DNA of 64,000 nt from Gremmenia infestans (taxonomy: Eukaryota; Ascomycota; Leotiomycetes; Helotiales; Hamatocanthoscyphaceae): the NCBI GenBank assembly GCA_032629725.1, contig JAFEVB010000014.1:248001-312000 (forward strand), written 5' to 3'. Position numbers and translations under genes: made by a program. This document shows positions 22,394-33,956 of the stretch, piece after piece (position 1 is the first letter of the stretch; every line of letters begins with the position of its first letter). Below the pieces are notes generated by a model. It saw nothing but the letters and a program-made list of their open reading frames with translations. It was not told where the DNA came from and did not search any database.

Positions 22394-23835
22394 TGCGGCA
22401 TTCGAAGGCGACACAACAGCATGATTTGCCCTGTAAGTAGAGTGAGTAGGAATGGTATGAGGAGCGACGAAGCTATCGAAGGTACCGCATACCTTATCCC
22501 CAGCAAAGAGTATCCAGCGGATAAACACACAGCACACAAGACGGTAGAGTCGATTCATATTATCAAAATACAAATACAGGTCCATACTCGTCTCATTCAT
22601 CAACGTTCCCTGCAAGTATGTCAATGCCCACTAGTAGTGGATATAAAACAACACCTGGATCGTATGACCAACGAGTTACGTCCTCAAGTGTTCCAGCCAG
22701 TAGCTATACCACAGTTCCCCCATCTTCCAGGCCTTCATATCCTCAGGGCTAAGTCACATATACCGAAGACAGAGGACCCGTTGAGTACACCTAGGGAGAT
22801 ACTTCCGGTTCCTACAACCGAGGCAAAGGATCCGCAACTTATCCACTGCAACACGTATCCGGCCAATACACGCAAAACACGAGTTGATCCACATTATCAA
22901 AGTGCAGATATAGGTACATCAAGCTCATATGGCCAAGACCGAGTTTCTATCCCCAGGGCAGACGCACATATACAGCTAAACCCCAAAAACATGCCGCATC
23001 TAATTTAGCGTCTATCAATACAACTGCTACCCGCCTACTAACACACTGTGGAAGCCGAGTCTCCCACTTCTAACAACACTCAAGGCTAATTACTTGTACG
23101 CAGAATTTCATCGCCCGCAACCTCGATAGAGTCACTTGCCTCCAGGTAAGTTATTCGGCAGTCAATGTCTCCCAATCTAGCGCCATTCATGACGTTTTAA
23201 GAGGCTTTACCATTCCCGAACTTAATAACTCATGGTCTCCTTCTTATTGTCCCCAAGTTTACGAATCCTGCAAGTAAACAAAAAACCATACTGACTACAT
23301 TGTGATTTTACGTGCAAAGTCACCAGTAACACTTGCCGGCGAATTTACAAAAGAAAAGCTTTATCGTCTTGCTGCCTTGTTAAATGCAGACGAATACCTC
23401 TAAGGGTTGTACATCTGGACATCAGTTCCCACTGGAAAGAACGCTCTACTTTTAACAGGGGAGACGATCGCACACTACCTCGGACGGCAGAAGGAGAACG
23501 CACGGCTTTACACTGAGCTAGAGTGGCTTTGCGAAAAAGTCTTCATACAGACACATCGACAAGGAGAAAAGTGTTCTGTCTCTCATACACAGAGCTTACG
23601 CACTGCAGCATATATGGGCAATAATGGATTCACCTCGCCAGAGCTACTTCATAATCTCGCACAACAGGTTGAAGAAGTCTTGCCAGCAACATTCTGTAAC
23701 ATCAAGCTACCGCACCAAGCCACCACCAAGATGTTTGCAGGAAGCCTTGGCCTACACTTACATGATGGTTCCAGTGATACCTCAGCACCCACTTCAAATT
23801 CGAACACTTCCAATACTAGCACGATGACATCTTAG
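22394..23835 (+). pseudogene. Decayed Ser/Tyr/Pro-rich gene, possibly DUF6590-like
   Basis: A plus-strand stretch still reads as low-complexity protein but is broken. From about 22582 one frame gives Ser/Thr/Tyr/Pro-rich sequence (SSYTTVPPSSRPSYPQG), then in-frame stops near 22750 and 22790. A neighbouring frame continues with similar composition (YQSADIGTSSSYGQDR) near 22890, implying frameshift. A later frame (about 23290-23835) has an isolated TAA at 23401, then runs 142 codons. A plausible first exon MRHSKATQQHDLP with a GTAAGT donor lies at 22394. Composition resembles the disordered parts of the three DUF6590 genes at 42-56 kb, but no DUF6590 core was recognised, so the parentage is unproven. 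Confidence 0.4.
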
Positions 23836-25205
23836 GATTCTGAGACCCTTCCATTTCCTTCAGATAGAAGACCAAGCCGAGTCTCGGTGCCGGTATCGTC
23901 TGCAACAATATCTCCATTGAGACTTCGTAGTATGAACCGCTGTAAGCCAACGGTTTGGTCGAGGGAGCAAAAGGCCCAAGAAGTGACAAAGCACCCAAAC
24001 GGATAAAGTATTTCTAGCATCATTCTCGCGTCAGAAACTAAGCCAGTCAGGCAGTCCATAACAAACCCAAATCAGAATACGAATTACTCGCTTTGTGAAA
24101 TGTAACCTTATTGGCACCTCCCATACATTATTTCTATACCTTCACACTGCATTTCATGGCTCTAAGTTCATTAATTTCATGGTAAGTCAGTAATAGATTC
24201 CTTTTAATTTTAGTGTGCATGAAAGTCTTACCACTAAACTGACAGGATTTTACAGTATTCGAAACATTGATTCTCCTTTCAGGAATATTTTGCAAAATAT
24301 CACAAATCACACTAACCCAGCACACATCTAAATCGGTGCCTTGCGGCCACGCCAGTTCGACACTTTCATTTGTTTACTCTTTGTACGCTGGACACCAGAT
24401 CAACTAGCACAGCAATTGCCGGGCTCCAGTAATGGTATGTACAATAAGTAAATTCTCGTACGTCCACCTCTTTTTCCAGCATCCTCTCCGACCTTTTCAA
24501 GTCTAATCACCACCGAGTCTAGAACCTCTGTTTTGAATTTAGCTGCTTACATAAGCCTGATCATTCATAAAACTCTTCATTCGGTCCTGTCCTCACACTA
24601 CATATAATATAATATATAGTTATTACCTCATACACTAGCGTAAAGCTCTTTATCAATCATCCCTATAATCTCCGAATTCTAACAACCTATTATTGCGTGC
24701 CTAACAACCAGATAACCCTAGAAAGTGTAAATTGTAGCATATATAAGGTTCGAACCACTGACTGGTCTGAACCTCCTACTAGCTTTAGTCAGACCTCAGA
24801 TAAGTCTTCCAAACACTGCAAAGTAGACACTTGCTAGAAATACTCTGTAAGTTATCTAAGTTGTATATTTAGCACGAATAATTACTTTTAGAAGTAACAC
24901 TATCTCAAGCAGTTCTTTATATCCATACAAGCGGATATACCAATGCTTTATTTGATTGGCTGTTTTAACGGCAAAACCATGCTTATATCCGCAAAGCAGG
25001 GTCGAATTATACCTATCTAGGCTTAGTCCCATATGTCTTGCCCAAACGCAACCGGCCCGGTGCCCGCGAAAGCCTATTTCAAACCCATGATTCTTTGCAC
25101 AAGGTTTCAACTGAACACTTCCACTTATAATTGACCCATTAGAAACTTTACATTTATACGGTACTTTATCTTTCAAATCGAGCGTTTACTACCGTGGAGC
25201 ATAAC
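23836..25205. other. AT-rich gene-free interval
   Basis: Sequence of rising AT content up to the GST gene. One minus-strand ORF at 24856-25176 has no recognisable motif. A GGTTCGAACC palindrome near 24748 resembles a tRNA B box, but no cloverleaf could be drawn around it. Confidence 0.5.
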
Positions 25206-26102
25206 ATGGCGGCCAAAATCGAGCCCGATATTGTCTTGTACGACTTAGCTTGCACCAAGAACGTCTGCTTCTCCCCAACCGTCTGGCGTATCCGTCTCAT
25301 GCTTAACTACAAGCAAATCCCTTACAGGACCGTCTTTCTCGAATTTCCGGATATTGAGCCTACCCTGAAAGGGCTGTGAGTTATGTTCTCTTATATTTGC
25401 TCCTTTTTCTCACTTCTGGCCCCAATAATTTCCTTTGCACTTCCTTCTCTTCCCTTCTCTTCCTTTTTGATTTCATTATACCTTCTCTCAAAGCCCTTAT
25501 AACCATACACGAGGAAGTCTTCTAATCTGAAAACCCCTAGTGGCCTGGTTCTGGCCGGATCCGCTTCGAAATACACAGTTCCAGCTATCCACCACGTGCC
25601 GACCAACACCTACATGATGGACTCTACCCCTATCGCGCAATTCCTCGAATCAACCTATCCAGACCCGCCAGTACCGCTGACATCAGAACTGGGCCGCAAA
25701 ATCGAGTCCAAAGCACGCGCTGTGGTTGGCATGGCCTTCCAGACGTCGGTGATGCCGCGCGAGATGGGCATCCTGTCTCCGCGCGCACAAGAGTACTTCA
25801 GACGCACGCGCGAGGCTACGCTCCGGCACCCGCTCGAAGACCTACTTGATCCAGAAAAGGAGGAGAAGGCTTGGACCGCGGTTGGCGATAGTATGCGTGC
25901 CGTTGGCGAGCTGATGCTGACGAATAAGGTTGAGGGGCCGTTTGTGCTGGGCGCCCGGCCGAGCTACACTGACTTCTTTATCGCGGGATCCCTCCAGTCT
26001 GCGAGGATGGTGCATGAAGAGGTGTTTCAGAGGATTACCAAGTACCCTGGTTATGGAGAGGTTTGCGGGGCGTGTCTGCCTTACATGGAGAAGAAAGATT
26101 GA
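25206..26102 (+). CDS. Glutathione S-transferase-like protein
   Basis: Two exons, 25206-25375 and 25541-26102, giving 243 aa. The thioredoxin-fold half has LYDLACTKNVCFSPTVWRIRLMLN, then a Pro-containing TVPAIHHV strand and MDSTPIAQFLE, the glutathione-binding edge of the fold. The C-terminal half is helical, with GPFVLGARPSYTDFF resembling the N-capping region of GST helix 6. The pattern resembles fungal UstS/GstA-like proteins, often used in stress responses or secondary metabolism. The substrate is unknown. The 165-bp intron is Thr/Pyr-rich with a CCCCTAG acceptor. The real start is the ATG at 25206 (MAAKIEPDIV). Confidence 0.85.
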
Positions 26103-26766
26103 GCGGGTACAACCGCGGGGCAAGCCACCACTTAGATCTTGTAGACGGGATCACGATCTCACAGATTCACTGGCAAGAATACGAAGATACGTCTGAATAG
26201 CGGTGATGAAAGAATGCGAAGCAATTCTTTGATATATGAGCAAATCCTACGGGTATTCGCATCCCCAAAACGTCACATCAAAGCCATTCGATCGATAGCT
26301 GTCGGGCCTCAACCGTATTGTACGTATTCGACTGCGTCATTGTGACTTCGACCTCACCGGCCTCATTGATTGCTTACTTTTACGTTGTTTGTTCAGTTTG
26401 TTGAAGAGGCTGGTCCCATCTTGAGCACAATGAAATAGTTCAAGAGAATCGTGTTCTATTATAGCCGGTCACTCACAGTGTGCCTTTGCTTTTCATTCGA
26501 TTTGCTTGTCCAGAAGAAAGAACTTACCTATGTATGCAGATGCTAATTAAAACCATATGTTGGAAATTAGGCAGGCATCCCAATTAGGCATAACTTCACA
26601 ACCTTGTACTGCACTGTTCAAATCTGGTCTCACCACCGAATTGACCAGGTTCTGATCTACATAATATTGGCACTATATATAGGGTCCCCCACGCGATGCC
26701 AGAAAATAATGATGGGAATCATCTTTTCTTCCCTGGACCTCCACGCCACCAACAAGGCACTACAAC
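26103..26766. promoter_or_regulatory. Promoter region of the M3 peptidase gene
   Basis: Intergenic stretch with a good TATA box (TATATATAG, 26674-26682) about 85 bp before the start codon of the peptidase. No other feature is supported. Confidence 0.5.
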
Positions 26767-29064
26767 ATGGCAGCAACCACCAGTCAAATTCCTCCCGAGG
26801 CAACCCCAGTCTTCTTCGGCCTCACTCCCGCCTCCATTGTAAGTGAGACGGCGGCAATTCTAGCCCGCTCAGCAGCACTGCGAGATCACCTCGTCGCGAC
26901 TGTGACACTGGAGTGCGTCTCCTTTGACAACGTCGTACGTCCTCTGGTTGACGACGGCAATCGCGCTGCCAAACGGTTGCGAATTCTCAGCACCCTCTTA
27001 ACATCGGTATGGCCAGATGAAAAGATGCGTGAGGCATCCCCTGAATGTGAGACGCACATCGCGAATGCTGAGACCGCCGCCCTCATGCGAGTTGATGTGT
27101 CGGCGCTGGTCGCTGAGGTGTTCCGGCGTCAAAAGCAAGAGCCACAGGAAGAGCGGGAGAAACTCGATGCCCAAGACCTGTATCTTTTGGGGCGCATGCA
27201 TAGCGAGTTTACACGTTCAGGTGCTGCGATTCGTGATGAAAGCGCGAGAGATAGGCTGCGCGCAGCCATGACCGAGCTTAGCCAGCTACGCGCTGCAGCC
27301 CAGAAGGATCTCACAGAAGCAGATGATGGCGTCTGGTTTGACGCCCACGATCTGGCTGGTGTGTCAGAGAGCATTGTTTCTAAACTGACAACGAGAATGA
27401 AGGTCCTTCGAGAGGAGGTCTTTGTAAAATTTAGTAACGAGCAACGCATGAATGTGATGCGTCACGCCAGGAAAGAAATTACGCGGCGGAAATTGTATGT
27501 AGCACATCAACACCGCTTTCCGGAGAACGTCAAGAGGTTGGCCAAGATTGTGGCGCTAAGAGATGAAGTGGCTCGTCTCCTCAGCTTTAACAACCACGCT
27601 GCTTTGAAGATGGAGGAGAAGATGGCCTGCAGTATCGTCGAGGTCGAGGAACAACTACGTGAATTGAGAGAACGCCTAGAGCCACTAGCTAAGGCAGACA
27701 CAGAGAAGCTTTTAATATTGAAACAGGAACACTGTGTAACTGTGCAGGATGAGGTTGAGGATCCGTCCAAGTTTTATGTTTGGGACCGGACCTATTACCT
27801 CAATAAGCAGAAGAAAGAGAGCCTTTCGATCGATACTGCGGAGCTAGCCAAGTACTTTGAAGCAAGACATAGCCTCCGCCGCATGCTGGCCCTCTTCGAA
27901 GAGCTATTTGGTATGCAGTTTGAGCAAACAGAGGCAGACGTATGGTACGAGGACGTCATGGTCTATGCCGTGTGGAACAGCACAACCGACAAAGGGGGCT
28001 TCCTTGGGTATCTGTATGTCGACCTTTTTGAGCGACAGGGCAAGTATCGTGCAGCCCATCATATCTTGATGGCACCTGTGAGTCCTCTATTTGCCCTTCC
28101 ACTGTAAATACCATGTTCATCCTTATCTAGGGGTTCGTCGAAAAGAATGGGACAAAACATTATCCAGCATCAGCGCTGGTTTGTAGCTTCCCAGCCCCGT
28201 CCCCGTCTCGGCCCTGTCTGCTTCAACAGGGAGAGGTAAAGACGATGTTTCACGAACTAGGTCATGCTATACACAACATTGTCGCACACACCACGTACGC
28301 TATCCCACACTCGAGGGACTTTATTGAGATCCCAAGCATCATGTTGGAAAATTGGATCTGGATCCCCGAAGTGCTAATTGGTCTTGGTAAGCATTACACC
28401 TTCCTAGGAGAGTCTGAGGATGGAGTAAGAACCCCATCCAATCCATTTGAAGAGAGAAGAACAGACCAGGCATCCGAGAAGGCCCAGGAAACCCTCCCAC
28501 TGGCTCTGGCACAGGCTGTTAGCCGAACCAAGACGTACGATCAAGCACACAAGATCCTCTCGCAGGTACAACCAGCGCTATTTGACCTTGCAGTGCACAC
28601 GCCCGCCGACCACCAGGCAGCTCTGGAGATAAACACTACAACGCTGTGGAACCAAACAAAGCACGAGATATTCCAGCACAGCTTTGGCAACACAACCGAA
28701 GATTGGGGGTTTGGGCAAGGCGGGTTTCCACATATCTTTCGCAAATACGATGCTGGCTACTTTGCATACCCCCTGTAAGAACTCTCTTCTGCTCCTCTTT
28801 TCCAAATTCCTCTTAGCCTTACGTTTCTTATTCTCATGCGGGTGTTATGGAAAACTAATATCCAGGGTTGCCAATAGGTCCATAGTCTACGCTGCAGATC
28901 TCTTCGAAACGGCCTTTACTGCAGATCCCATGGATCCCCAGGCAGGCAAGAGATATAGACAGCGGGTGCTAGAATGTGGCTCAAGTCTTTCCGAGGCCGA
29001 AATACTAAGGAACTTTCTACATAGGAAGCCAAGCTCGAGAGCAATTTTTAAACAGCTGAATTGA
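26767..29064 (+). CDS. M3-family zinc oligopeptidase (thimet oligopeptidase/saccharolysin type)
   Basis: Three exons, 26767-28077, 28131-28774 and 28866-29064, giving 717 aa. These enzymes cleave short cytosolic peptides left by the proteasome. The zinc site is complete: H478-E479-L-G-H482, and third ligand E503 in FIEIPSIMLENW. The N-terminal ~430 residues form the helical lid, with family-typical YLNKQKKE and ...YLYVDLFERQGKY blocks. No mitochondrial presequence is evident, so a cytosolic form like yeast Prd1 is inferred. The junction into the last exon reads YPLVANRSIVYAADLF, where relatives have a shorter YxYLWSxxxAxDLF; a small insertion or a divergent splice choice may explain this. Confidence 0.9.
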
Positions 29065-30703
29065 TCATATACAAAGGTATTAGCAGATTCAGCTTAGTAG
29101 TTAATAATCTCTACATAACCTTTTACTAACCCTCACTTGTACTTGGTATTTAACACGTTCATATTCATTCATCTACGTTTCTAATTTAGATTCTTCTAAT
29201 AGCTTAGTTCTATAGAGCTAATACTTTAAGCAGAATATAAATACCTGTTTGTTGCTACTTCATCTAGTTAGAACAAATCAGATTAGGATAATTAATATAT
29301 ATTCCTAATCCTCTTATAAATTATCCTTATTGATACTTGCAAAAGGATCCATAAGAATATAGAGTGAGGGATTTTTTACCGGAGACAAAACCAGCCTTCA
29401 ACCAGAAAACGTTGCCAGGAGGTTGGCATAACGGTGAATAGGATGGACTTTTCAACGGAATTTTCAACTGAATTTTCGATCTTGAACATAGATTTGCGAT
29501 GATAATTATCCTTAAATTCGCCAGCGGGACTCTTTTAGTTCGGTTTTCATAAGGAAACAAATTGGTTTGCAAATTGGATCAACTTTACCAAGATAACAAT
29601 TAATAGAAGAAAAATTAATCAAGATTTTAAGTATAGATAGAATTAACTTGAAAATTCAAATCGAGGTTGCTACTCTTAAAGAAGCCCTTCGTATTCGATT
29701 CTTTAAGGTAGATAGTCGCTTAATAGCTAGTAAGTGTTATTATTTATCCCATTGGCTTTGTTCTCTTAACTCTTCTTATTGGTCTACAGTTATATGTTCC
29801 CGTTCTTAAGAGAAGACATAAGAAGACGAATTAGTGGATTTAGGTGTTTAGGTGTCTATAAGCTTACCGATTAAGCCCTGTGAATTTAGGGGTCGGACGC
29901 TTGAAGGACTCAGTCTTAAGCGATTTTCGATCGCACCCCCGCTTCCGCCTCCGCCCCCTTATTTTAGTCGCTTTTTAGCGAAGAGTTGCTAAGCCGGGCC
30001 GATCCCAGGGGCCAGATACCACGCCACCTACCTACCTACTTATGTTTAAAGCGGTTGATCTGCAGCTACGCCTAAAGAAATTTCAAGTAGATAAATCATT
30101 TAGAGAAACAAATACCTATAATTATTTTGATTCACCGTTTCAAAGAGAGGTCTATAAGCGGAGAGGATTCCTCCTTGTGGAGATCGGCGTTTGTAGTACA
30201 GTAGCATGTAATAGATGTCAGCTGAAAACTGAAATCTTCTTCGAGAAAAGATCAACTAGTAGTCGAGTAGTACCTAATAGCTAGAACGCCCTCACCGACC
30301 TAAGTGTACTCTCAGGTCGGATGTGGAGATAATTATATAATTTGGAAGAAAATACAGATTAACAAAAGAGCGGCTTAATTAACGTCACTTGCAAGGTTAA
30401 ACATAACCTGAATAAATCATTACATAAGATAGTAGATACGTATGAAGCAGTTGTTTCTTGGAGGTGTTATATGGCGTTTAATGGTAGAATATCCATCGTT
30501 ACACCCGACCTAAGTACTATTGTAGTACAAGTCCTCGAGTATTACAGTATAGAAACCACTCTTGAATGTATTCGGGTCTCAAGTCGCCGACCACCCCGCA
30601 TATCATATAACGTAATGATTCCTTCGCTCATGTTCCTAACGAGAGAAGCTTTCTTCTACAACAATTTCTCCTATTGACCGGAATTTGAAAGCTTTATTTC
30701 AAT
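29065..30703. other. AT-rich gene-free block
   Basis: Strongly AT-rich with many TpA steps and no credible ORF. A short GC-rich island sits at about 29930-30030. The sequence CCGACCTAAGT occurs at 30295 and again at 30505, and its first copy forms a 7-bp inverted repeat with 30314-30320. The composition would fit an old, mutated repeat, but no transposon protein fragment is recognisable. Confidence 0.45.
30295..30320. repeat. Short inverted repeat (7-bp stem)
   Basis: CCGACCT at 30295-30301 pairs with AGGTCGG at 30314-30320 across a 12-nt loop. The left arm with flanking AAGT recurs at 30505. Possibly a remnant repeat end; no function is known. Confidence 0.4.
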
Positions 30704-31959
30704 ATGCACTTCACAATAATCCTCGTGCCATTCTTAGCTACCACGATACTACCAGTCTGGTGTCAAAAGCAACAACAGCCAATCCTGAGTCCCAAAGAAA
30801 CCACCATCAAGCAGCCACTCATCGGGTTCGGAACTTACCTCCTCCCGCAATCGGAGGGGCCTGAGAACACGACCGCTGCTGTCTCGTTGGCCATCGAAGC
30901 TGGCTACCGACAGATTGACTGTGCAGCTGATTACGAGAATGAGCAGGCTGTTGGAAAGGGGATTGCTGAGGGTCTCTTGAAGGCCAACTTGTCAAGGGGT
31001 GATATCTGGGTTACGAGCAAGATTTGGAATGACCGGTATGTTTGTACCTGTGCGTTTCCTTTGTGTGTAAATTGGTACGACGCTCGGGATATTGCAAGTG
31101 AGTCTGACATGAATGCATATGAAAGTCACGGGGGCTATGATGTCGTAGAAGCGGCGTTGAACAAAACTCTCAGCGATCTCGGGCTCGAATATCTGGATCT
31201 ATACCTTATTCATTGGCCAGTTGACAGCTCTTCGGGAAAGAACGAAATCGACTATATTAAGGTATCTCTTTCCAATATACCTACCTACATATGTTTACCC
31301 TTCTTTCTTTCTTTCTTTCTACGCACTTACTAACTCCGGAACCATCCATCCTCCAGACATGGATCGCTATGAGCCATCTCCCCAAAAGCAGAGTCCTCAA
31401 CATCGGCATCTCGAACTTCTCTCCAGAACAACTACGCCATCTCATTTCAGAGACTGGAGTCACGCCAGCGGTCCACCAAATGGAACTCCACCCCTATCTG
31501 CAGCAATCATCCTGGGTGGCAGCTAATCGCGCATTGGGGATATCGGTGACAGCCTACTCTCCACTCGGAAACTCCCGTCCCGATTACCAGCACCCTTCTT
31601 CTCCGTCTCGCTTTTCATCTTCAGTACTACGGTCTTTCTTCTGGTCCAAGAATACGGAACCTGCACCACTGCCACCACCACCCTTGCTTCAGAACACCAT
31701 CCTCAAAGATATAGCCAAACGTCGGGATTGCACTGTGGCTCAGGTAGCGCTCGCTTGGAATGCCGGCCGGGGCGTGAGCGTCATCCCGAAGAGCAGTCAT
31801 GAACGGTGGATCAAGGAGAACTATGGAAGCCTAGAGTGCGAGTTGGGGGTTCTCGATCTCGTGCAGTTAGAGGAAGTTGGTTTGAAGTACTTGGCGAGGT
31901 TTAGTAATCCAAGTGAGGAATGGGGCGTCGAGCTCTTTGCGGGCTTGGACGATGCATGA
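30704..31959 (+). CDS. Aldo-keto reductase with N-terminal signal peptide
   Basis: Three exons, 30704-31035, 31126-31261 and 31357-31959, giving 356 aa. It is a NADPH-dependent carbonyl reductase of the AKR fold. The catalytic tetrad is intact: D72 and Y77 in IDCAADYENE, K106 in TSKIWN, H140 in LIHWP. The C-terminal signature around SVIPKSSHERWIKEN is that of the cofactor site. Unusually, residues 1-20 (MHFTIILVPFLATTILPVWC) form a clear signal peptide, so the enzyme may enter the secretory route, while most AKRs are cytosolic. An insert rich in Pro/Ser (about 245-280, ending PLPPPPLLQN) lengthens loop B. Splice junctions restore family motifs exactly (NDRHGGYDV, TWIAM). Confidence 0.9.
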
Positions 31960-32732
31960 TTATCATGTGTCTAATGTATGAGATCTTTCCGAGATTCAGT
32001 GGTGTGTTTTGTGAGGGTTGAATGACGGTAAATACCACGATGTAGTTTCTTAGCTAAACACTAGTAAACTAGATAAATAGCCACGCTTTATTTGCACGCC
32101 TATTCTTCATCCCCGTCCCAGTTGTATCTACGAAAACAGCTATTTTCCCCGCCCTCCGTGCCTTTTTTATACTTCAAACTACTCAACCTGCCCTTTCCCT
32201 TTGGCCGACAACAAGGAACTCGGATACAAGACAGGAAAGTAAAGATGGATCGTGGCATATAAGTTTGAACTCACTCGAGTTGACCTGGCGTTCCTTAGTA
32301 TGGTATGTGCAAGAAGTTAGAACAAAATCGTAGAGTTCCATGTCCAAGATGGCAAGATGCCATTTTTGTCATTTTAGGGATATGGTGAACGAGGAGTGTT
32401 CATGAATACTATCCCAGGACCATGTATGTCATGTTCCACAATTGGAATTTGGCATCAATTGAAATCTCATTTATCCGTACGGCTTTTTCTGAAAGGCATG
32501 CTTGTTTTCCTAGTCTACAGTAACTTGGGATTCTCTCCTCGGCAGCTAGCAACTTATCTTTGATTATTATTCAATGCTGCAAAGAGCATTTCGTAGTGTG
32601 GTGGATTCGTTCAACATCTTGCCAAAGGTTTGCGTTTAAAAATGATGCTGAAATAACATTTTATTTTGGGCAAATCCTATCGTCCTGGGTATACCTCAAC
32701 GCCTTTGTCCCTCCAAATTGTAATATTCCCCA
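31960..32732. other. Convergent 3' flanks
   Basis: Tail-to-tail interval between the aldo-keto reductase and the YEATS gene. No gene is visible. Confidence 0.5.
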
Positions 32733-33556
32733 TCAAGCAACTATCCCCTTTAACTCTGCCTTCAACTTCTTTAACTCATCCTCCTTAGCCTTTAACTCCT
32801 CTTGCGCACTCGCATTCATAACCTGGATCTTCGCCCTCGCCTCCATCAACCTCTTTATCTCCAACTTCTCAGTCTCCCGACTAAACGGCTGATCTGGCCT
32901 ACTAGTCAGCGGTATCAAAGCGGTCCTCTCCCCGCTACTACCAACCATGCCTCCCTTCATCATCTTCGTTCCTTTGCCTTTTCCTCTTTCTACCGGACTT
33001 GTCAACATGTTGTAAAATTGCTCGTATGGTTCGTTGAAAAGCTGTTCTTCGTAGCAGTGCGAAACGATAGAAGGCAGAAGCTTCATAGCGTCTTTCTCCG
33101 CGTCTGTTAGGCCGTAGGGATGAAGACGTAGGTGGTGGTAGAAGGTCTGCGGTTTCTCAAGGGATTCTGGTGTATAATACAGCTTGATATTAATCTCGAA
33201 TTCTCCCCATCCTGTTTCGTGGACTTGGAACGGTGTGCCAGGGTTAATGTTTTCGATAGCTGTATTCATTCCCAACTTAGCGCTGGTAATAAAGAGGTGG
33301 TAAGGAAATTTAGCTTACTGCGCAAAGGATTGGGAATCGATTCGTGCAGCTTGAACTGCACTTTACGGCACCAGTACGTGATGTCTGTATCATCTACACC
33401 TTTCACGAATACTGTCCAGCTGTGTGTGTGGTCTTCGGGCGTTCCTGGAGGTTTGGGGTTTGTTATCGGGTCGAAAAGTTTGGCGGTGCTGCCGAAGACG
33501 AATGGGCGAAAGACTTGGATGCCTTTCATGCGTTTTTGGTTGTTTGGTGGTGCCAT
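32733..33556 (-). CDS. YEATS-domain protein, Yaf9 type
   Basis: Two exons on the minus strand, 33319-33556 and 32733-33259, giving 254 aa. Yaf9 is a subunit of the SWR1 and NuA4 complexes and reads acylated histone H3. The YEATS domain covers about residues 10-140. Its hallmarks are THSWTVFVKG, VQFKLHESIPNP, and the HETGWGEFEI strand that builds the acyl-lysine pocket. The C-terminal ~50 residues form a Lys/Glu-rich coiled coil (about 203-250), as in Yaf9, where it contacts the other subunits. The intron sits just before the TGWGEFE region, in phase 1. Size and architecture are ordinary for fungi. Confidence 0.93.
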
Positions 33557-33956
33557 GTTCTGTGTTGGTGGTAGGTTTGTTGACTTGGAAGAAGAATTGC
33601 AGGAAGCTTCACTTCATGGAGGGGGAAAATAAGGTTTGCGGCCGCGCCGCCTTATCCCCTGTCATCATCGGCAGCTTTAAATGCCGACTTTGTTATATAT
33701 AGCAGAATGTACCATTATAAGCTAAGTATGAGACAAAAACGACTTCTTGTTGCTATATAGGTAAGTATTTGACAATTTTAGGATTATAGAGATATATATA
33801 TACCCCATTAAAGTCATTATTAGTTTATCATCCTATGTCAACATTGTTCAGAAACAGCCCATTTCAGTTTTAGCGTATGGTGACCTCATCTGCTTCAACT
33901 TCAACTCATCCACCAGATACAAAGTTTCTCAGAGTGCTTCCACATTTCAACTCAAC
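33557..33956. promoter_or_regulatory. Bidirectional promoter of the YEATS and Coq11-like genes
   Basis: 400 bp between divergent start codons. Contains a GC-rich GCGGCCGCGCCGCC stretch near 33637 and ATATATATA at about 33792. No separate gene is visible. Confidence 0.45.

Noticed and set aside
24740..24790. GGTTCGAACC palindrome resembling a tRNA B box
   Set aside because: No A box, anticodon arm or acceptor stem could be drawn on either strand.
24856..25176. Minus-strand 106-codon ORF before the GST gene
   Set aside because: No recognisable motif, AT-rich context, no splice-linked extension.
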